Shown in pieces: positions 18,707-28,752 of a DNA stretch of 64,000 bases; the stretch's first letter is position 1; every line of letters starts with the position of its first letter. Under the pieces are notes generated by a model. The model did no database searches. It was not told where the DNA came from and saw nothing but the letters and a program-made list of their open reading frames with translations. A program made the translations under genes and the position numbers. The stretch comes from Armatimonadota bacterium. GTDB taxonomy: Bacteria; Armatimonadota; Chthonomonadetes; Chthonomonadales; Chthonomonadaceae. Location of the stretch: contig JAGWMJ010000001.1 in the NCBI GenBank assembly GCA_028871815.1, forward strand, positions 310,001 through 374,000, given 5' to 3'.

Positions 18707-20200
18707 GTGGCCCTTAAGCTGAACTGCCGGGTCAGCCGGATTTGGGTGGCCTCCGCGCTGACGCTTTGCGTCGCGTCTATTCCTGCGCTCGCGCAGGAGG
18801 CGCCGGTTCAGGTAACGGTGGATGGCTCCAGACGGCTTGCCGTGATGCAGCCGGAAGCGATGGGCATTGCCGTTGCGGTGTGGGACAAGTTCGGGCTCGA
18901 TCCGGCGGCAGCAGCCCACATCGTGGCCGATGGCTTCGGCGTCATCCGCTATCCCGGCGGGTCGTACGCCGATATCTACCACTGGAAGACCAACACCGCC
19001 ACGGCCGGCATGCGCGCCACCATTCAGCCCGGTCTGGATTTTGACCACTTCGCGGCGTTCGCGCGGCGGTGCGGCGCTTCTCCGCTGATCACGTTGAACT
19101 ACGGGACGAACGCTGCCGGTACCGGTGGCGGCGACCCCAGCGAAGCAGCGGCGTGGGTGCGTTATGCCAACGTCACGCGGAAGTACGGCATCAAGTACTG
19201 GGAGGTTGGCAACGAGGTCTACGGCAACGGCTTCTACAACGGACATGGATGGGAGGCCGATCTGCACGCGCCGGCTTCTGCCACACGTTTGAAGAATCCG
19301 CTGCTGGGTCCCGACGAATATGGCAGGAATGTCGCCGCCTACTCGGATGCGATGAAAGCGGTGGACCCCGGCATCAAGGTCGGCGCCGTGCTGACGACGC
19401 CGGGCAACTGGCCCGACGGACAGCGGCCACGGTGGAACAAGCATGTTCTGGAGCAGTGCGGCGCCAAAATCGACTTCGTGGTGGTTCACTGGTATCCAAA
19501 CGGCCGCACGACCGACAGCCTGGAGCATGCACCGGACGCGATCCCCGCGATGGTGGCTCAGCTGAAGCAGGAGATCAGCCGCTACTGCGGTGCAAACGCC
19601 GGGCGAATCGGGATATGGATGACAGAGGGTGACGCCAGCGGCTGGAACACCCGACCGCCCGGAGCCTGGTACGCGGCAGATGAGTTTGCCGCCTGGCTAT
19701 CGAGTGGAGCGGCGCATGTGGATTGGTGGGACCTTCATAACGGCGCCCATGCCACGCGCGACGGCTATTACGACGATCAGGGAATACTCTCCAATGGCAG
19801 CAGGGCCGCGACGTTCACCGAACCGCGGCCAAACACGCCGTTTCCGCCCTGGTACGGGCTGCAGCTTTTCCACGACTTTGCGCAGCCTGGTGATACGTTT
19901 GTAAGCGCTGCTTCCAGCTCGGACAACGTGGTGGCATTTGCGGTGAGCCACGCGGATGGCTCGATCGGCGTCGTGTTGCTGAACCGGACCGGCGCGCCAG
20001 GGGCGCGCGTCACGGTATCGGGCGCCGGGACGGTTGGGCGAAGCCACATCGTTCTGAAGGCGTACAACCCGCTGCATCCGGCACAGATTTCGACGCGAGC
20101 CATCACCGGCTGGCCGGCAGCATTCAGCGTACCCCCCGGCGGGATCCTCGTGATTAGGGCGCACGCCGGATCCGTACGTCGGGGCGACCGCGCACACTAG
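18707..20200 (+). CDS. exported GH51-like alpha-L-arabinofuranosidase / glycosidase
   Basis: I chose the GTG at 18707 because GGGGAGGG lies upstream and it begins a clear signal peptide (ending SIPALAQ). The mature protein has a (beta/alpha)8 clan-A pattern. IRYPGGSYADIYHWKT and ITLNYGTNAAG are followed by YWEVGNEVYGNGFYNG, with the probable acid/base Glu, and IWMTEGDASGWN, with the probable nucleophile Glu. A beta-sandwich follows and ends at the C-terminus. Similar proteins are annotated as arabinofuranosidase or 'cellulose-binding'. It probably degrades plant polysaccharide outside the cytoplasm, in line with the adjacent alpha-xylosidase. Confidence 0.8.
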   Translation: MALKLNCRVSRIWVASALTLCVASIPALAQEAPVQVTVDGSRRLAVMQPEAMGIAVAVWDKFGLDPAAAAHIVADGFGVIRYPGGSYADIYHWKTNTATAGMRATIQPGLDFDHFAAFARRCGASPLITLNYGTNAAGTGGGDPSEAAAWVRYANVTRKYGIKYWEVGNEVYGNGFYNGHGWEADLHAPASATRLKNPLLGPDEYGRNVAAYSDAMKAVDPGIKVGAVLTTPGNWPDGQRPRWNKHVLEQCGAKIDFVVVHWYPNGRTTDSLEHAPDAIPAMVAQLKQEISRYCGANAGRIGIWMTEGDASGWNTRPPGAWYAADEFAAWLSSGAAHVDWWDLHNGAHATRDGYYDDQGILSNGSRAATFTEPRPNTPFPPWYGLQLFHDFAQPGDTFVSAASSSDNVVAFAVSHADGSIGVVLLNRTGAPGARVTVSGAGTVGRSHIVLKAYNPLHPAQISTRAITGWPAAFSVPPGGILVIRAHAGSVRRGDRAH

Positions 20201-20224
20201 ACTCCCGCACCAATGCGCCGGCGC

Positions 20225-22543
20225 TCAGGCGTCGAGCTGGATAACCAGTTTGGCTGCGCCGGCTTCGGGCGTCACGCGGATGCCGGCGGCAAGCGTGGAA
20301 GCCGACCCGCCCGAAACACTCCGGACGTGGCTTTTGCCCGGCAGCTCCAGCGTCCACGCGCCGTCACGATCCGCGCTCACTTCGATCGCGGAGCCTCGGC
20401 GCTGAGCCGTTATCGCAAGCGCCGGCGTGCCGTCGACTGCTGGAATCTCGGCCGAGGCCGCTGCCGAATCCTGAAGCGCATAGAGCCGCAGCGTTACTCC
20501 TGCGGCAAAGTCGTAATCGGCACGATCATCGCGGGCGCCAACGGCCAGCAGCGTGTTCTGACGCACGAAGAGCGGCAGGCTCATCACGCCGTGGGTTTCG
20601 CGCAGCCAGCGGCCGCCGTGTACGGTTTCCGAAGTCAGCAGCCGGGTCCAGGTTCCTTCCGGAAGATAGAACTCCACCATACCATCGGGCGAGAACACCG
20701 GGGCGACCAGCAGTGAATCGCCCAGCATGTACTGCCGATCCAGGTAACGGCACGCCGGATCGTTAGGAAACTCCAGAAACATCGCACGCATCATCGGTGT
20801 GCCGATCCTGGAAGCCTGAACGGCCATGGCGTACAGGTAGGGCATCAGGTGGCACTTGAGGCGGGTGAAGCTGCGCAGTACCTCCACGGCCTCCTCGTCG
20901 AACAGCCACGGCACCCGGTAGCTGGAACTGCCGTGAAGACGGCTGTGCGAGGACAGCAGGCCAAACGCCAGCCACCGCTTGTAGACATCGACCGGCGGCA
21001 TTCCCTCAAAGCCACCGATATCGTGGCTCCAGAATCCGAAGCCGCTAAGACCAAGCGATAGGCCACCGCGGAGGCTTTCCGCCATGGACGGAAAGCTGGA
21101 GTAACAGTCACCGCCCCAGTGGACCGGATACATCTGGCCACCGGCGGAAGCGGATCGAGCAAACAACACGGCATTACCGGCGCCACGCCGCGCCGCAATG
21201 GCTTCGAATACCACACGGTTGTAGAGCTGCGCGTAGTAGTTGTGCATCGCTTCCGGGTCGGAGCCATCGTGCCACACCACTTCGGTGGGTATCCGCTCGC
21301 CGAAGTCGGTTTTGAAGCAATCGACGCCCAGCTCCATCAGAGCGTCGAGTTTGCCGGTGAACCACCGGCAGGCCTCAGGATTGGTGAAATCCACAATGCC
21401 CATACCGGCCTGCCACATATCCCACTGCCACACCGAACCGTCCGGCCGCTTCACCAGGAACCCGGCGTCGCGCGCCTCGGCGAACAGTGGCGAGAGCTGG
21501 GCGATGTACGGATTGATCCACACGCACACTTTGAGTCCACGTTCGTGCAGGCGACGCAGCATTGCTGCCGGTTCGGGAAACGTTTCGGGGTTCCACTCAA
21601 AATCACACCAGCGAAACGGCCGCATCCAGAAGCAATCGAAGTGAAATACGGAGAGAGGCAGATCGCGCTCCTCCATGCCCTGTATGAACGATGTGACCGT
21701 CTCCTCACTGTAATCGGTTGTGAATGAGGTGGAAAGCCAGAGACCAAACGACCATGCCGGCGGCAGAGCGGGCCGACCCGTCAGCTGCGTGTAGCGATCC
21801 AGCACCTGCCGTGGCTCCGGCCCGTGGATCACGTAGTACTCAAGCGCCTCGCCGGATTGGCTGAACTGCACGCGCGATACCTTTTCAGATGCGACCTCGA
21901 ACTCGACGCGCCTGGCGGAGTGAACATAAACACCGTAGCCGCGACTGGTGATGTAGAACGGAACATTTTTGTAGGCCTGATCGCTGCCTGTGCCACCATC
22001 GCGGTTCCAAATCTCAATACTCTGGCCGTTCTTCACAAAGGCGGCAAACCGCTCGCCCAGGCCATAGACCGTTTCACCTACCTCGAGGTCCAGGTTCTCC
22101 ACCATCCAGTTCTCATCGCCGTCCAGCTGCATCATGGCCATTCCGCGGGGCGAGCTGGCGGTCAATGGCTGCCCGCCCGCGCGAAATGCCAGGTGGAAGG
22201 CCGTCCGTCCAATCTCCGCCGAGAGAGATCCTGCCGTAAAGGTGATCGACTCATCTTTGACGGCGATTTCGGGGCTGCCGCCGTCATGGTTGAGCGTGAT
22301 TCGCGGCTCTCGCACGGCGCCACCCGTGAAATGGCAAACGCGCACCCCGATGACGCCCTCAATCGGCGCGGAGAGCGTGATGGAGAGCATCGGTCCATCC
22401 AGTGTGTCACCGGGATGCCGGATGGCTTTGGTGGCGGCATGAACGGTAACGGTTTTTGCAGTTCGATCGATCTGCTGTACGTGCGACGGATAGAACGCTC
22501 GTACGCCCTTTCGCATCATCCAGTATCCGTCGGTAAACTTCAC
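20225..22543 (-). CDS. yicI: GH31 alpha-xylosidase
   Basis: The 772-residue length equals that of E. coli YicI as I recall it. The nucleophile motif KTDFGERIP contains D413, and the acid/base region is GFGFWSHDIGGFEG. Upstream landmarks are GLGERFAAFVKNGQ and LPPAWSFGLWLSTSF. The enzyme releases alpha-xylose from xyloglucan oligosaccharides. There is no signal peptide, so it is probably cytoplasmic. It is convergent with the GH51-like gene (24 bases apart), and together they suggest hemicellulose use. The gene symbol is by analogy. Confidence 0.92.
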   Translation of the reverse strand: MKFTDGYWMMRKGVRAFYPSHVQQIDRTAKTVTVHAATKAIRHPGDTLDGPMLSITLSAPIEGVIGVRVCHFTGGAVREPRITLNHDGGSPEIAVKDESITFTAGSLSAEIGRTAFHLAFRAGGQPLTASSPRGMAMMQLDGDENWMVENLDLEVGETVYGLGERFAAFVKNGQSIEIWNRDGGTGSDQAYKNVPFYITSRGYGVYVHSARRVEFEVASEKVSRVQFSQSGEALEYYVIHGPEPRQVLDRYTQLTGRPALPPAWSFGLWLSTSFTTDYSEETVTSFIQGMEERDLPLSVFHFDCFWMRPFRWCDFEWNPETFPEPAAMLRRLHERGLKVCVWINPYIAQLSPLFAEARDAGFLVKRPDGSVWQWDMWQAGMGIVDFTNPEACRWFTGKLDALMELGVDCFKTDFGERIPTEVVWHDGSDPEAMHNYYAQLYNRVVFEAIAARRGAGNAVLFARSASAGGQMYPVHWGGDCYSSFPSMAESLRGGLSLGLSGFGFWSHDIGGFEGMPPVDVYKRWLAFGLLSSHSRLHGSSSYRVPWLFDEEAVEVLRSFTRLKCHLMPYLYAMAVQASRIGTPMMRAMFLEFPNDPACRYLDRQYMLGDSLLVAPVFSPDGMVEFYLPEGTWTRLLTSETVHGGRWLRETHGVMSLPLFVRQNTLLAVGARDDRADYDFAAGVTLRLYALQDSAAASAEIPAVDGTPALAITAQRRGSAIEVSADRDGAWTLELPGKSHVRSVSGGSASTLAAGIRVTPEAGAAKLVIQLDA

Positions 22544-22815
22544 GCTGCAGGCTCCTCTATCATCTTGTTGACCGCCTGACCATAGAGCATACCGGGCGGG
22601 AAGGCGAGCGTGGATGCCGGTCGGGGAAGCGCGAGCTGCCGTAACGGTTCACGGCATGGGCCCGGCTGCGGCCCGCAACGCCGGGCATGTCAGGCGGCCG
22701 GAGTGGTTGACGCCTTCGCGGTGCGCGGCGCAGGCGGCCGCGTCGCCGGTTCCAATCGTGGGCACGCGCCCAGGTCTACCCGCACGCAGCCAATCTGCGG
22801 CCGGCGTTGTAACCG
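22544..22815. other. GC-rich intergenic stretch
   Basis: About 270 bases between the alpha-xylosidase start and the stop of the HAF-repeat gene. I see no supported gene. The sequence just above 22543 should hold the alpha-xylosidase promoter. Confidence 0.4.
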
Positions 22816-24921
22816 CTAGTACAGCTGTGCAAACCAGGCGCTTAGAGTTTGGCTGGATGCATCGTACGTTCCGATAACGCTTACCGACTGCCCGTTCGCC
22901 AGGATGTCAAAGAACTGGGACGACGAGATCCCGCCTCCCGAACCGTCCTCATAAACGGTGCGGCTGCTGGTTGTGACGTGAATCGTGGCGCCTGTGAGCG
23001 TGAATCCGGTGTAGGTTGCCACGGGGCTGATGTCGAACGACGTGTCGCCGGCCTCGCCGACGTTCGCAGCCGTCCCGGTAGCTGTTGCCCGCTGCGCCAC
23101 GGTGAACACCGCGTTGGCCGTGGTGCCCGTACCCGGCGCGGGATTCGTCACGTGTACGGTGTACGTGCCTGGTGTCGCCAGATCGGCGGCCAGAATTGCG
23201 GCCAGAACCGTGGTCGAGCTGATGCGGCTGGTGACGCGCGGCGAACCGTTCCAGCACGCCACGGAGGTGGAGTTGAAGCCCGTGCCGGTAATCGTCACCG
23301 TCAACGCGGAGTTGCCGGAGAGGACTTCGGACGGCGATATTGCCGTGAGGGTTGGCGCAACCGCGGCTAGCGTGGCGCTGTGCTTGCTCTCCACGTTCCC
23401 TGCCCGATCCACGCTCCAGTACACCAGCGTGTGTGTGATGTTCGCAACCGTGAACGCCTGCGTGTATGTGAACTGGCCGCCACCATCCAGCGTGTAGTAC
23501 GTGGCCGCCACTCCGCTGTTTGCATCGGCCGCGGTGAGTGTCACGGTTGGGTTGGCGAATGTCATCGAGGTCGTGGGCGGCGTTAGATCCACGTTCGCGG
23601 TGTAGGCCTCGGTCGGCGTTGTTGCGCCGTTTCCGTTCGTGGCATACGCCTCGATCTGGTAGGTGCCGCCACGCGGGTAAGCGAGGAGGAGCTGGGTCCC
23701 CGTCGCATTCTGGAGGGCGCCGCCATTGACGCGGTAGTGGATCTGGGAGGTGAGAGTTCGGAACGGCGAATAGATGTGCACGTTCGTTGCGGCGGTGGTC
23801 CATCCGGCTGCGCTCGCCGCAGGATTCTGCGTCATCACGACGCGAGCCTGAGAGGCTGGCAGCCAGACCACGCCGAGCGTGACGGGATTGTAGGTGCCGA
23901 ACGTCGCGGTGCCGGCAATAACGCCGTTCTCGTCGATGCTGGTTGCGACGGACGACGTCACCCCTGCCGGTAGAAACGCCTGCAGGTCCACCGCGCTTGC
24001 AGCCGTCCCGCGCCACAGAAGCGCCTGGCTCTGGCCGTACAGCACGGCTCCAAACCCAACCTCGACGCCGTCGCGCATTGCCGTCACTTGTGACGACCCC
24101 AGGCCGGCCGGATTCATATCTACGGCGCTGGCGGCGGAGCCACTCCACAGGTACGCATGGTTGTAGTACGACCCCGACGTGCCGACTGTAACGAAGCCGG
24201 CCTGCTGGTTGCGCGCGGCATCCACAGTCACGGCGTCGCTGCCCATGGCGGAGGTCAGATTAGGCTCCAGATCCACGGCGCCGGCCGCGGTGCCTTTCCA
24301 CAACATCGCGTGTTCGACAGCCGCGCTGGTCATAGCCCAGCCGACCTGGACGCCGCCATCGACTCCCTCTGCCGCCGATTCGAGGTAGCCGGCCGGGTTC
24401 AGGTTCACGGCCGATGCGGCGGTGCCGCTCCACAGGCAGGCGTAAGGCGCCGAATAGTACGGCGGCGGCGCCGCCCAGCCAACCTGGAAGCTGCCGGAGA
24501 GCGCGTTTACCGCAGACTGGTAGGCGCCGGATGGGTTCAGGTCCTTCATGTTCGCGTCGCTGCCGTGCCAGAGCGCAGCATGCGGCAGCGGCACAGACCG
24601 CCCGCTGCGGCCGGAACCAATCTGAATGACCGTAACGTAGTTCACGCCTGCCTGAGAACCCGGCCCGGCAGCAAGCGCAAGGGAGCCAAACTGGCCGGGA
24701 TCCAGGTTGACGGCGCTTCCCACCACAGCGTTCCACAAAACGGCCCGACCGTAGCCGTAAACGAAGGCGCCAGCCTGCTGCCCCTCGCTTGCCGCGTAAG
24801 CATGCGCACCCGTGAACGGCTGCGGCATCGGCAGCACCGCTGCATTGTACTGCGCGCGCGACGGCAGCGCCAAAACCAGGCCAACGAGTGCGATGGGCCC
24901 GTACAAAGCTCGATGTGACAT
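22816..24921 (-). CDS. exported HAF-repeat protein with IPT/TIG domain
   Basis: The ATG at 24921 begins a signal peptide (MSHRALYGPIALVGLVLALP, cleaved near SRAQ); a GTG-type opening at 24981 was rejected. Residues ~30-370 hold about seven units of roughly 47 residues built on H-A-LW-GTAASAVDLNP followed by an 'xQVGxx' strand, as in extracellular HAF repeats. Next come a chitobiase/Ig-like part (PPTTSMTFANPTVTLTAADA), an IPT/TIG domain (LTAISPSEVLSGNSALTVTI) and a short C-terminal strand-rich part. It is probably secreted or surface-bound. The ligand is unknown. Confidence 0.8.
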   Translation of the reverse strand: MSHRALYGPIALVGLVLALPSRAQYNAAVLPMPQPFTGAHAYAASEGQQAGAFVYGYGRAVLWNAVVGSAVNLDPGQFGSLALAAGPGSQAGVNYVTVIQIGSGRSGRSVPLPHAALWHGSDANMKDLNPSGAYQSAVNALSGSFQVGWAAPPPYYSAPYACLWSGTAASAVNLNPAGYLESAAEGVDGGVQVGWAMTSAAVEHAMLWKGTAAGAVDLEPNLTSAMGSDAVTVDAARNQQAGFVTVGTSGSYYNHAYLWSGSAASAVDMNPAGLGSSQVTAMRDGVEVGFGAVLYGQSQALLWRGTAASAVDLQAFLPAGVTSSVATSIDENGVIAGTATFGTYNPVTLGVVWLPASQARVVMTQNPAASAAGWTTAATNVHIYSPFRTLTSQIHYRVNGGALQNATGTQLLLAYPRGGTYQIEAYATNGNGATTPTEAYTANVDLTPPTTSMTFANPTVTLTAADANSGVAATYYTLDGGGQFTYTQAFTVANITHTLVYWSVDRAGNVESKHSATLAAVAPTLTAISPSEVLSGNSALTVTITGTGFNSTSVACWNGSPRVTSRISSTTVLAAILAADLATPGTYTVHVTNPAPGTGTTANAVFTVAQRATATGTAANVGEAGDTSFDISPVATYTGFTLTGATIHVTTSSRTVYEDGSGGGISSSQFFDILANGQSVSVIGTYDASSQTLSAWFAQLY

Positions 24922-25273
24922 CGTGGTGGTACCGTTCTTTGTCTGTTGCGTCGCTCGAACCGGTATGGAGGTTCCGGCCAACTATGCGCGGGCCCGCAAT
25001 ACCCCGCTTGCGTTGGTCAGGATACCACAATCCAGGTGTGAGATACTTCACTGCTCTCCGCAGGCATTGAAACTCCCGTTCGAGCATCCCGGGGGCGGCA
25101 TCGATCACCACGCACACGCAGGCTGTCGCATGGAATCCCGGCGTCACTTCCGGGTCGGAGCCGCAGTGCCACATCGCGTTGGCGGGCGTAGATTCGCCGA
25201 AAGAGGTGGTCCGCAGGTGATTGCCCGCTAGCCAGCTAATTGAGATCGGTACCGAGTCGTGAAAGGAACCGAA
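24922..25273. other. intergenic region between divergent exported proteins
   Basis: About 350 bases with no supported gene. Frames that cross it are shadows of the HAF-repeat gene. It must contain promoters for both flanking genes, but I could not identify them. Confidence 0.4.
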
Positions 25274-27892
25274 ATGACCGTTTTGCCCTCATGCCGGTGG
25301 ATCCATCGCCTTGCTCTCGTGCCGGCAGCCTGCATGGTGCTGGCGGCCGGCTCGGCAGCGGCCCCTCACGGTAACAGGAGGGCGCCGGCCCCGCCAAAGT
25401 TGTGCGTATCCATCTGCAACCACTGGAGCTATACCGGTATCGGCTGGCAGCTTGGGATTGAATCGGACGTACTCTCTCTGCAGGACGCGATGCAGTTGGC
25501 AGATCGCGCCGGTCTGCGCACCTGTGTGGATCTGGATGCACGCGCGTGGGATCGAATGCGGCAGGACTTTCCGGACGTAGTGAAGCGCTTTGCGCGCTAT
25601 GTGAAGGCCGGGAAGGTTGAGGTGATCGGCGGCACGTACGGCCAGCCGATGGGCACCATGTTCAGCGGGGAATCGAATATCCGGCAGTTGATCTATGGAC
25701 GCGCGGCCATTGTACGCGCGCTGGGCCAGGCTCCAACCACCTTTCTGGACGAGGAGGAGTTTTCGCACCCGCAGCTCCCGCAGATCCTGGTGTCGGATGG
25801 CTACCGGTACGCAAGCCTTTCGCAGCTGGATACATGGGGCAAGGCCGGCATCCCCGAGGTCGACGCAGACACGATCTTATGGAAAGGCAAAGACCGCACC
25901 GAAATCCCAACCGCGCCAAAGAACGCCCTTTTTGAGGCGGACCTCAACTGGCCGGCTATCTCGGCAACGCCCGCATTCAAAGCACTGAGTAAGCAGGGAA
26001 TGCCGCTGGCTACGGTGTGGGAAGAGTACGGTTGGGAGCGGCCGGAGGGCCCATCCTGGAAGAGCGACGCGCCGTTCTTCAAGAATCTTGCCGCGCACGC
26101 ACCGGTGAAGTACGTGACGTTGACGCAGTACATGCAGGAGTATGGCTCGCATCCCAAATCGGTGGTGCGACTCAAAATGGATGACTGGGACAAGTCGCTG
26201 ACCTGGGGCCTCGGCGGCGATCAGCTGCGCATTTACAATCGCGAGGTGGAGAACTCACTGCTCAACGCGGAACGGTTCGACGCCATCGACTCCACCATGG
26301 GCGGCCCGAACCGCTCCTCCATCCTGTCGACCGGCTGGAAACATCTGCTGGCTTCACAGAGCCATGACGTTGGTCTGTGCGAATACTCACGCTGGCAGCA
26401 AGACCGCATGGCGCCACTCCACCGCCTGGAGGATCACCACAACTTTACGTGGGGCGATCTCGGTTACAACCTTCTGGATTTAGCTAACGCCGCGGGCGGC
26501 CGCGTCCTGGCGGCGTCGCTGCACGATATCAACCGTCGGATTGACACCGGTCGTGCCGCTCCCGGGACCGAGGCGTGCACCGTTTTCAACGGCTCACCGT
26601 GGGCACGATCCGGGATTGTGGAGACCGGCCGCATCTACCCGATCCCGGGCCACGCGTCGAGCGTGGTGGTGCGCGACGCAGAGGGACAGGCCGTGCCGAC
26701 GCAGCTGGTCTCTGCGACGCGCAATCGCGAAGGCGGGTTGGTCGCCGCTCGCGTGGAGTTTGCCGCCGCCAACGTACCGGCGCTGGGTTACCGCGTTTTT
26801 CATGTCGTATTCGGCCGGAATTTGCCGCAAGCGCGCAGCCGGCTCGTTACCGATACTGCACAGTTGAGCATGGAAAACCCGGCCGTTTCGGTTCGGCTGG
26901 ACCGGGTGACGGGCGCAATCGACAGTCTGGTGGACCGGCGCACCGGGCAGCAGATGGCAGCTTCCGGCGCGAACGGCTACCCGGTTTTTCGCGGTCAACC
27001 GAACACCGCCTATCCACTTCGCAGCGGACTGCCGGCGGAGTACGACAGCAGCAAAACACACGCACAGGTCAGCTGGGTAGTGAGGGGCCCTGTTCGGAGC
27101 ACGCTGAAGGCGCGGTTCGGCTGGAACGGCCTCGTGTACGAAACGTACATCTCGGTGGATGCTGTGGATCCTTACGTAGAGGTGACCACGCGGCTGCTGA
27201 CTCAGGCGCCGCCGGCGCCGGATGTGGACCCCAAGGTGATCAGGAAGGGGTACTGGCTCTCGTTTGCGCCGGCATTCAAGCCCGAGACCATTGTGCGCGA
27301 CTATCCGCTGGCGATTGGTACCACCACTAAATCGGAGTTTCACGCACTCACTTTCGTGGATATGCTTTCGCAGAATGCCGGGCTGCTGCTCCTCCATTCC
27401 GGGACGGAGTGGTTCCGCATGGAGCCGTCGGGCGAGATATCGAACCTGGTGATGCGCGAGTGGGAATCTACCTACAGTGGGGAGTATGGCTGGCCGCGCT
27501 ATGCCCAATATCGCCATGCCCTGATGCCCCACGGACCGGGCTTTACAAATGCCGATCGTGTGCATGCCGCCACGGACTTTACCAACCCGATGATCGCGCT
27601 TCTGGCGCCGCCACATCCGGGACGACTGGCGCCGCAGGGCAGTTTTGTGTCGGTGAGCCCGTCAGCGGCGGAATTGACGGAGCTGCGGCAGCTCCCGGGC
27701 GGCGGGTTGGAGTTCCGGCTTCTCAACACCGGGGCGGGGGCGGTGTATGCCACGGTGCGCCTTCCGGGCCGCGCACGTGCTGCCGTTGAGACCAATCTGG
27801 TCGGCACAACCACCGGAACATGCAGCACCCAGAGCGGCGCGGAGCATGTTCCGCTGGGCCCATGGCGGTTCCAGACCGTTGTTGTGCGATGA
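25274..27892 (+). CDS. exported GH38-like alpha-mannosidase family protein
   Basis: I chose ATG 25274 because AAAGGAACC lies just before it; GTG 25259 is also in frame. A signal peptide (LALVPAACMVLAAGSAAA) precedes an N-terminal catalytic domain with FARYVKAGKVEVIGGTYGQP, TTFLDEEEFSHPQLPQIL and SHDVGLCEYSRWQQD. A long beta-sandwich C-terminal half follows (ACTVFNGSPWARSGIVETG, then RLDRVTGAIDSLVDRRTGQQ), as in GH38. The classic GH38 N-terminal metal motif is not obvious, so the exact activity is uncertain. It joins the carbohydrate cluster. Confidence 0.78.
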   Translation: MTVLPSCRWIHRLALVPAACMVLAAGSAAAPHGNRRAPAPPKLCVSICNHWSYTGIGWQLGIESDVLSLQDAMQLADRAGLRTCVDLDARAWDRMRQDFPDVVKRFARYVKAGKVEVIGGTYGQPMGTMFSGESNIRQLIYGRAAIVRALGQAPTTFLDEEEFSHPQLPQILVSDGYRYASLSQLDTWGKAGIPEVDADTILWKGKDRTEIPTAPKNALFEADLNWPAISATPAFKALSKQGMPLATVWEEYGWERPEGPSWKSDAPFFKNLAAHAPVKYVTLTQYMQEYGSHPKSVVRLKMDDWDKSLTWGLGGDQLRIYNREVENSLLNAERFDAIDSTMGGPNRSSILSTGWKHLLASQSHDVGLCEYSRWQQDRMAPLHRLEDHHNFTWGDLGYNLLDLANAAGGRVLAASLHDINRRIDTGRAAPGTEACTVFNGSPWARSGIVETGRIYPIPGHASSVVVRDAEGQAVPTQLVSATRNREGGLVAARVEFAAANVPALGYRVFHVVFGRNLPQARSRLVTDTAQLSMENPAVSVRLDRVTGAIDSLVDRRTGQQMAASGANGYPVFRGQPNTAYPLRSGLPAEYDSSKTHAQVSWVVRGPVRSTLKARFGWNGLVYETYISVDAVDPYVEVTTRLLTQAPPAPDVDPKVIRKGYWLSFAPAFKPETIVRDYPLAIGTTTKSEFHALTFVDMLSQNAGLLLLHSGTEWFRMEPSGEISNLVMREWESTYSGEYGWPRYAQYRHALMPHGPGFTNADRVHAATDFTNPMIALLAPPHPGRLAPQGSFVSVSPSAAELTELRQLPGGGLEFRLLNTGAGAVYATVRLPGRARAAVETNLVGTTTGTCSTQSGAEHVPLGPWRFQTVVVR

Positions 27893-27908
27893 CCCGGCGC
27901 GCTGACGG

Positions 27909-28610
27909 TTAGGCCGCGCAGCCCTCAACGCCGCATCGCGTACCGATTGCGGTAAGAAGGTCCCAGAGCGCCACAGCCACCGATTCCGCGGCATCGCCCG
28001 CCTTGCCGGCATCATCGCCGGTTTCGATCCGGCGCTGAAGTAACGCGCGCACCTCGGCGGCATGATGCACATCCAGGTCGCGGTGGACGCGGAAGTACTG
28101 GAGCGCGCGCTCGTCGGTTACACCATAGAACCGCAGCAAGCCATCGATCTTGGTCGCGCTCACTGCAGGCATCTGACGCTCGTAGGCATAGAGCGCGGCC
28201 AGGCCGGCGGCGAAGCATCCACTGTTCACGGCCGCCGTGAATGCGGCCGTCAGCCCGGCGGATGCCGCCCCGGCCCGCGCATCGGCAACCTCTTGCCGCG
28301 GTGCGCCGGCGCCTTCCGCGAAGCGCAACCAGAGCTCGGGGTGGTTCTCGTCGCCGTCGATCTCCTCATGCAGGTTGCGGCGGAGTGCATCACGCTCCAC
28401 GTCATCGCCGGCGGAATCCACAAGCGTGCAGATATGACCGGGAAACGCGGCGATGTGGTGGTAGTAGTCGCTGGCGTAGAGCGCCACGTCCTGACGCGTG
28501 AGCGCGCCCTTCTGCCAGGCCTGATAGAACGGATGGTTGAGGATCGACCATTCGTTGAGGCGGCTGTCAAGAAGGTCAAGGGTGGCTTCGGATGAACGGG
28601 ATGCGGGCAC
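27909..28610 (-). CDS. CADD-like haem-oxygenase-fold diiron protein
   Basis: The GTG at 28610 has GGAGG seven bases upstream; a TTG at 28616 sits too close to that site. The ~233-residue protein matches the TenA/PqqC/CADD fold: LNHPFYQAWQKGALTRQDVA, YHHIAAFPGHICTLVDSAGD, NLHEEIDGDENHPELWLRFA, and HRDLDVHHAAEVRALLQ. The Glu/His and His-x3-Asp-x2-His sets fit a dinuclear metal site. In Chlamydia such proteins make p-aminobenzoate for folate by self-sacrifice. That role here is inferred from the family. Confidence 0.82.
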   Translation of the reverse strand: MPASRSSEATLDLLDSRLNEWSILNHPFYQAWQKGALTRQDVALYASDYYHHIAAFPGHICTLVDSAGDDVERDALRRNLHEEIDGDENHPELWLRFAEGAGAPRQEVADARAGAASAGLTAAFTAAVNSGCFAAGLAALYAYERQMPAVSATKIDGLLRFYGVTDERALQYFRVHRDLDVHHAAEVRALLQRRIETGDDAGKAGDAAESVAVALWDLLTAIGTRCGVEGCAA

Positions 28611-28752
28611 TGGCAAACCTCCGGGCGGCGAAGTGTTCGGCTGGTAGTATGGTACCGCTTCAGGCGCGAAGCGCGCATTACGGCCGGACTCTACCGGTAT
28701 CGCTTTCCGCCTTTACAATTGGCGCGCGAGTTGAAGAGGGGAGGCGCCGATA

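Noticed and set aside
24260-25174. Minus-strand 304-codon frame inside and upstream of the HAF-repeat gene
   Set aside because: It is the neighbouring reading frame of the repeat-rich HAF gene and inherits its openness from GC-rich repeats.
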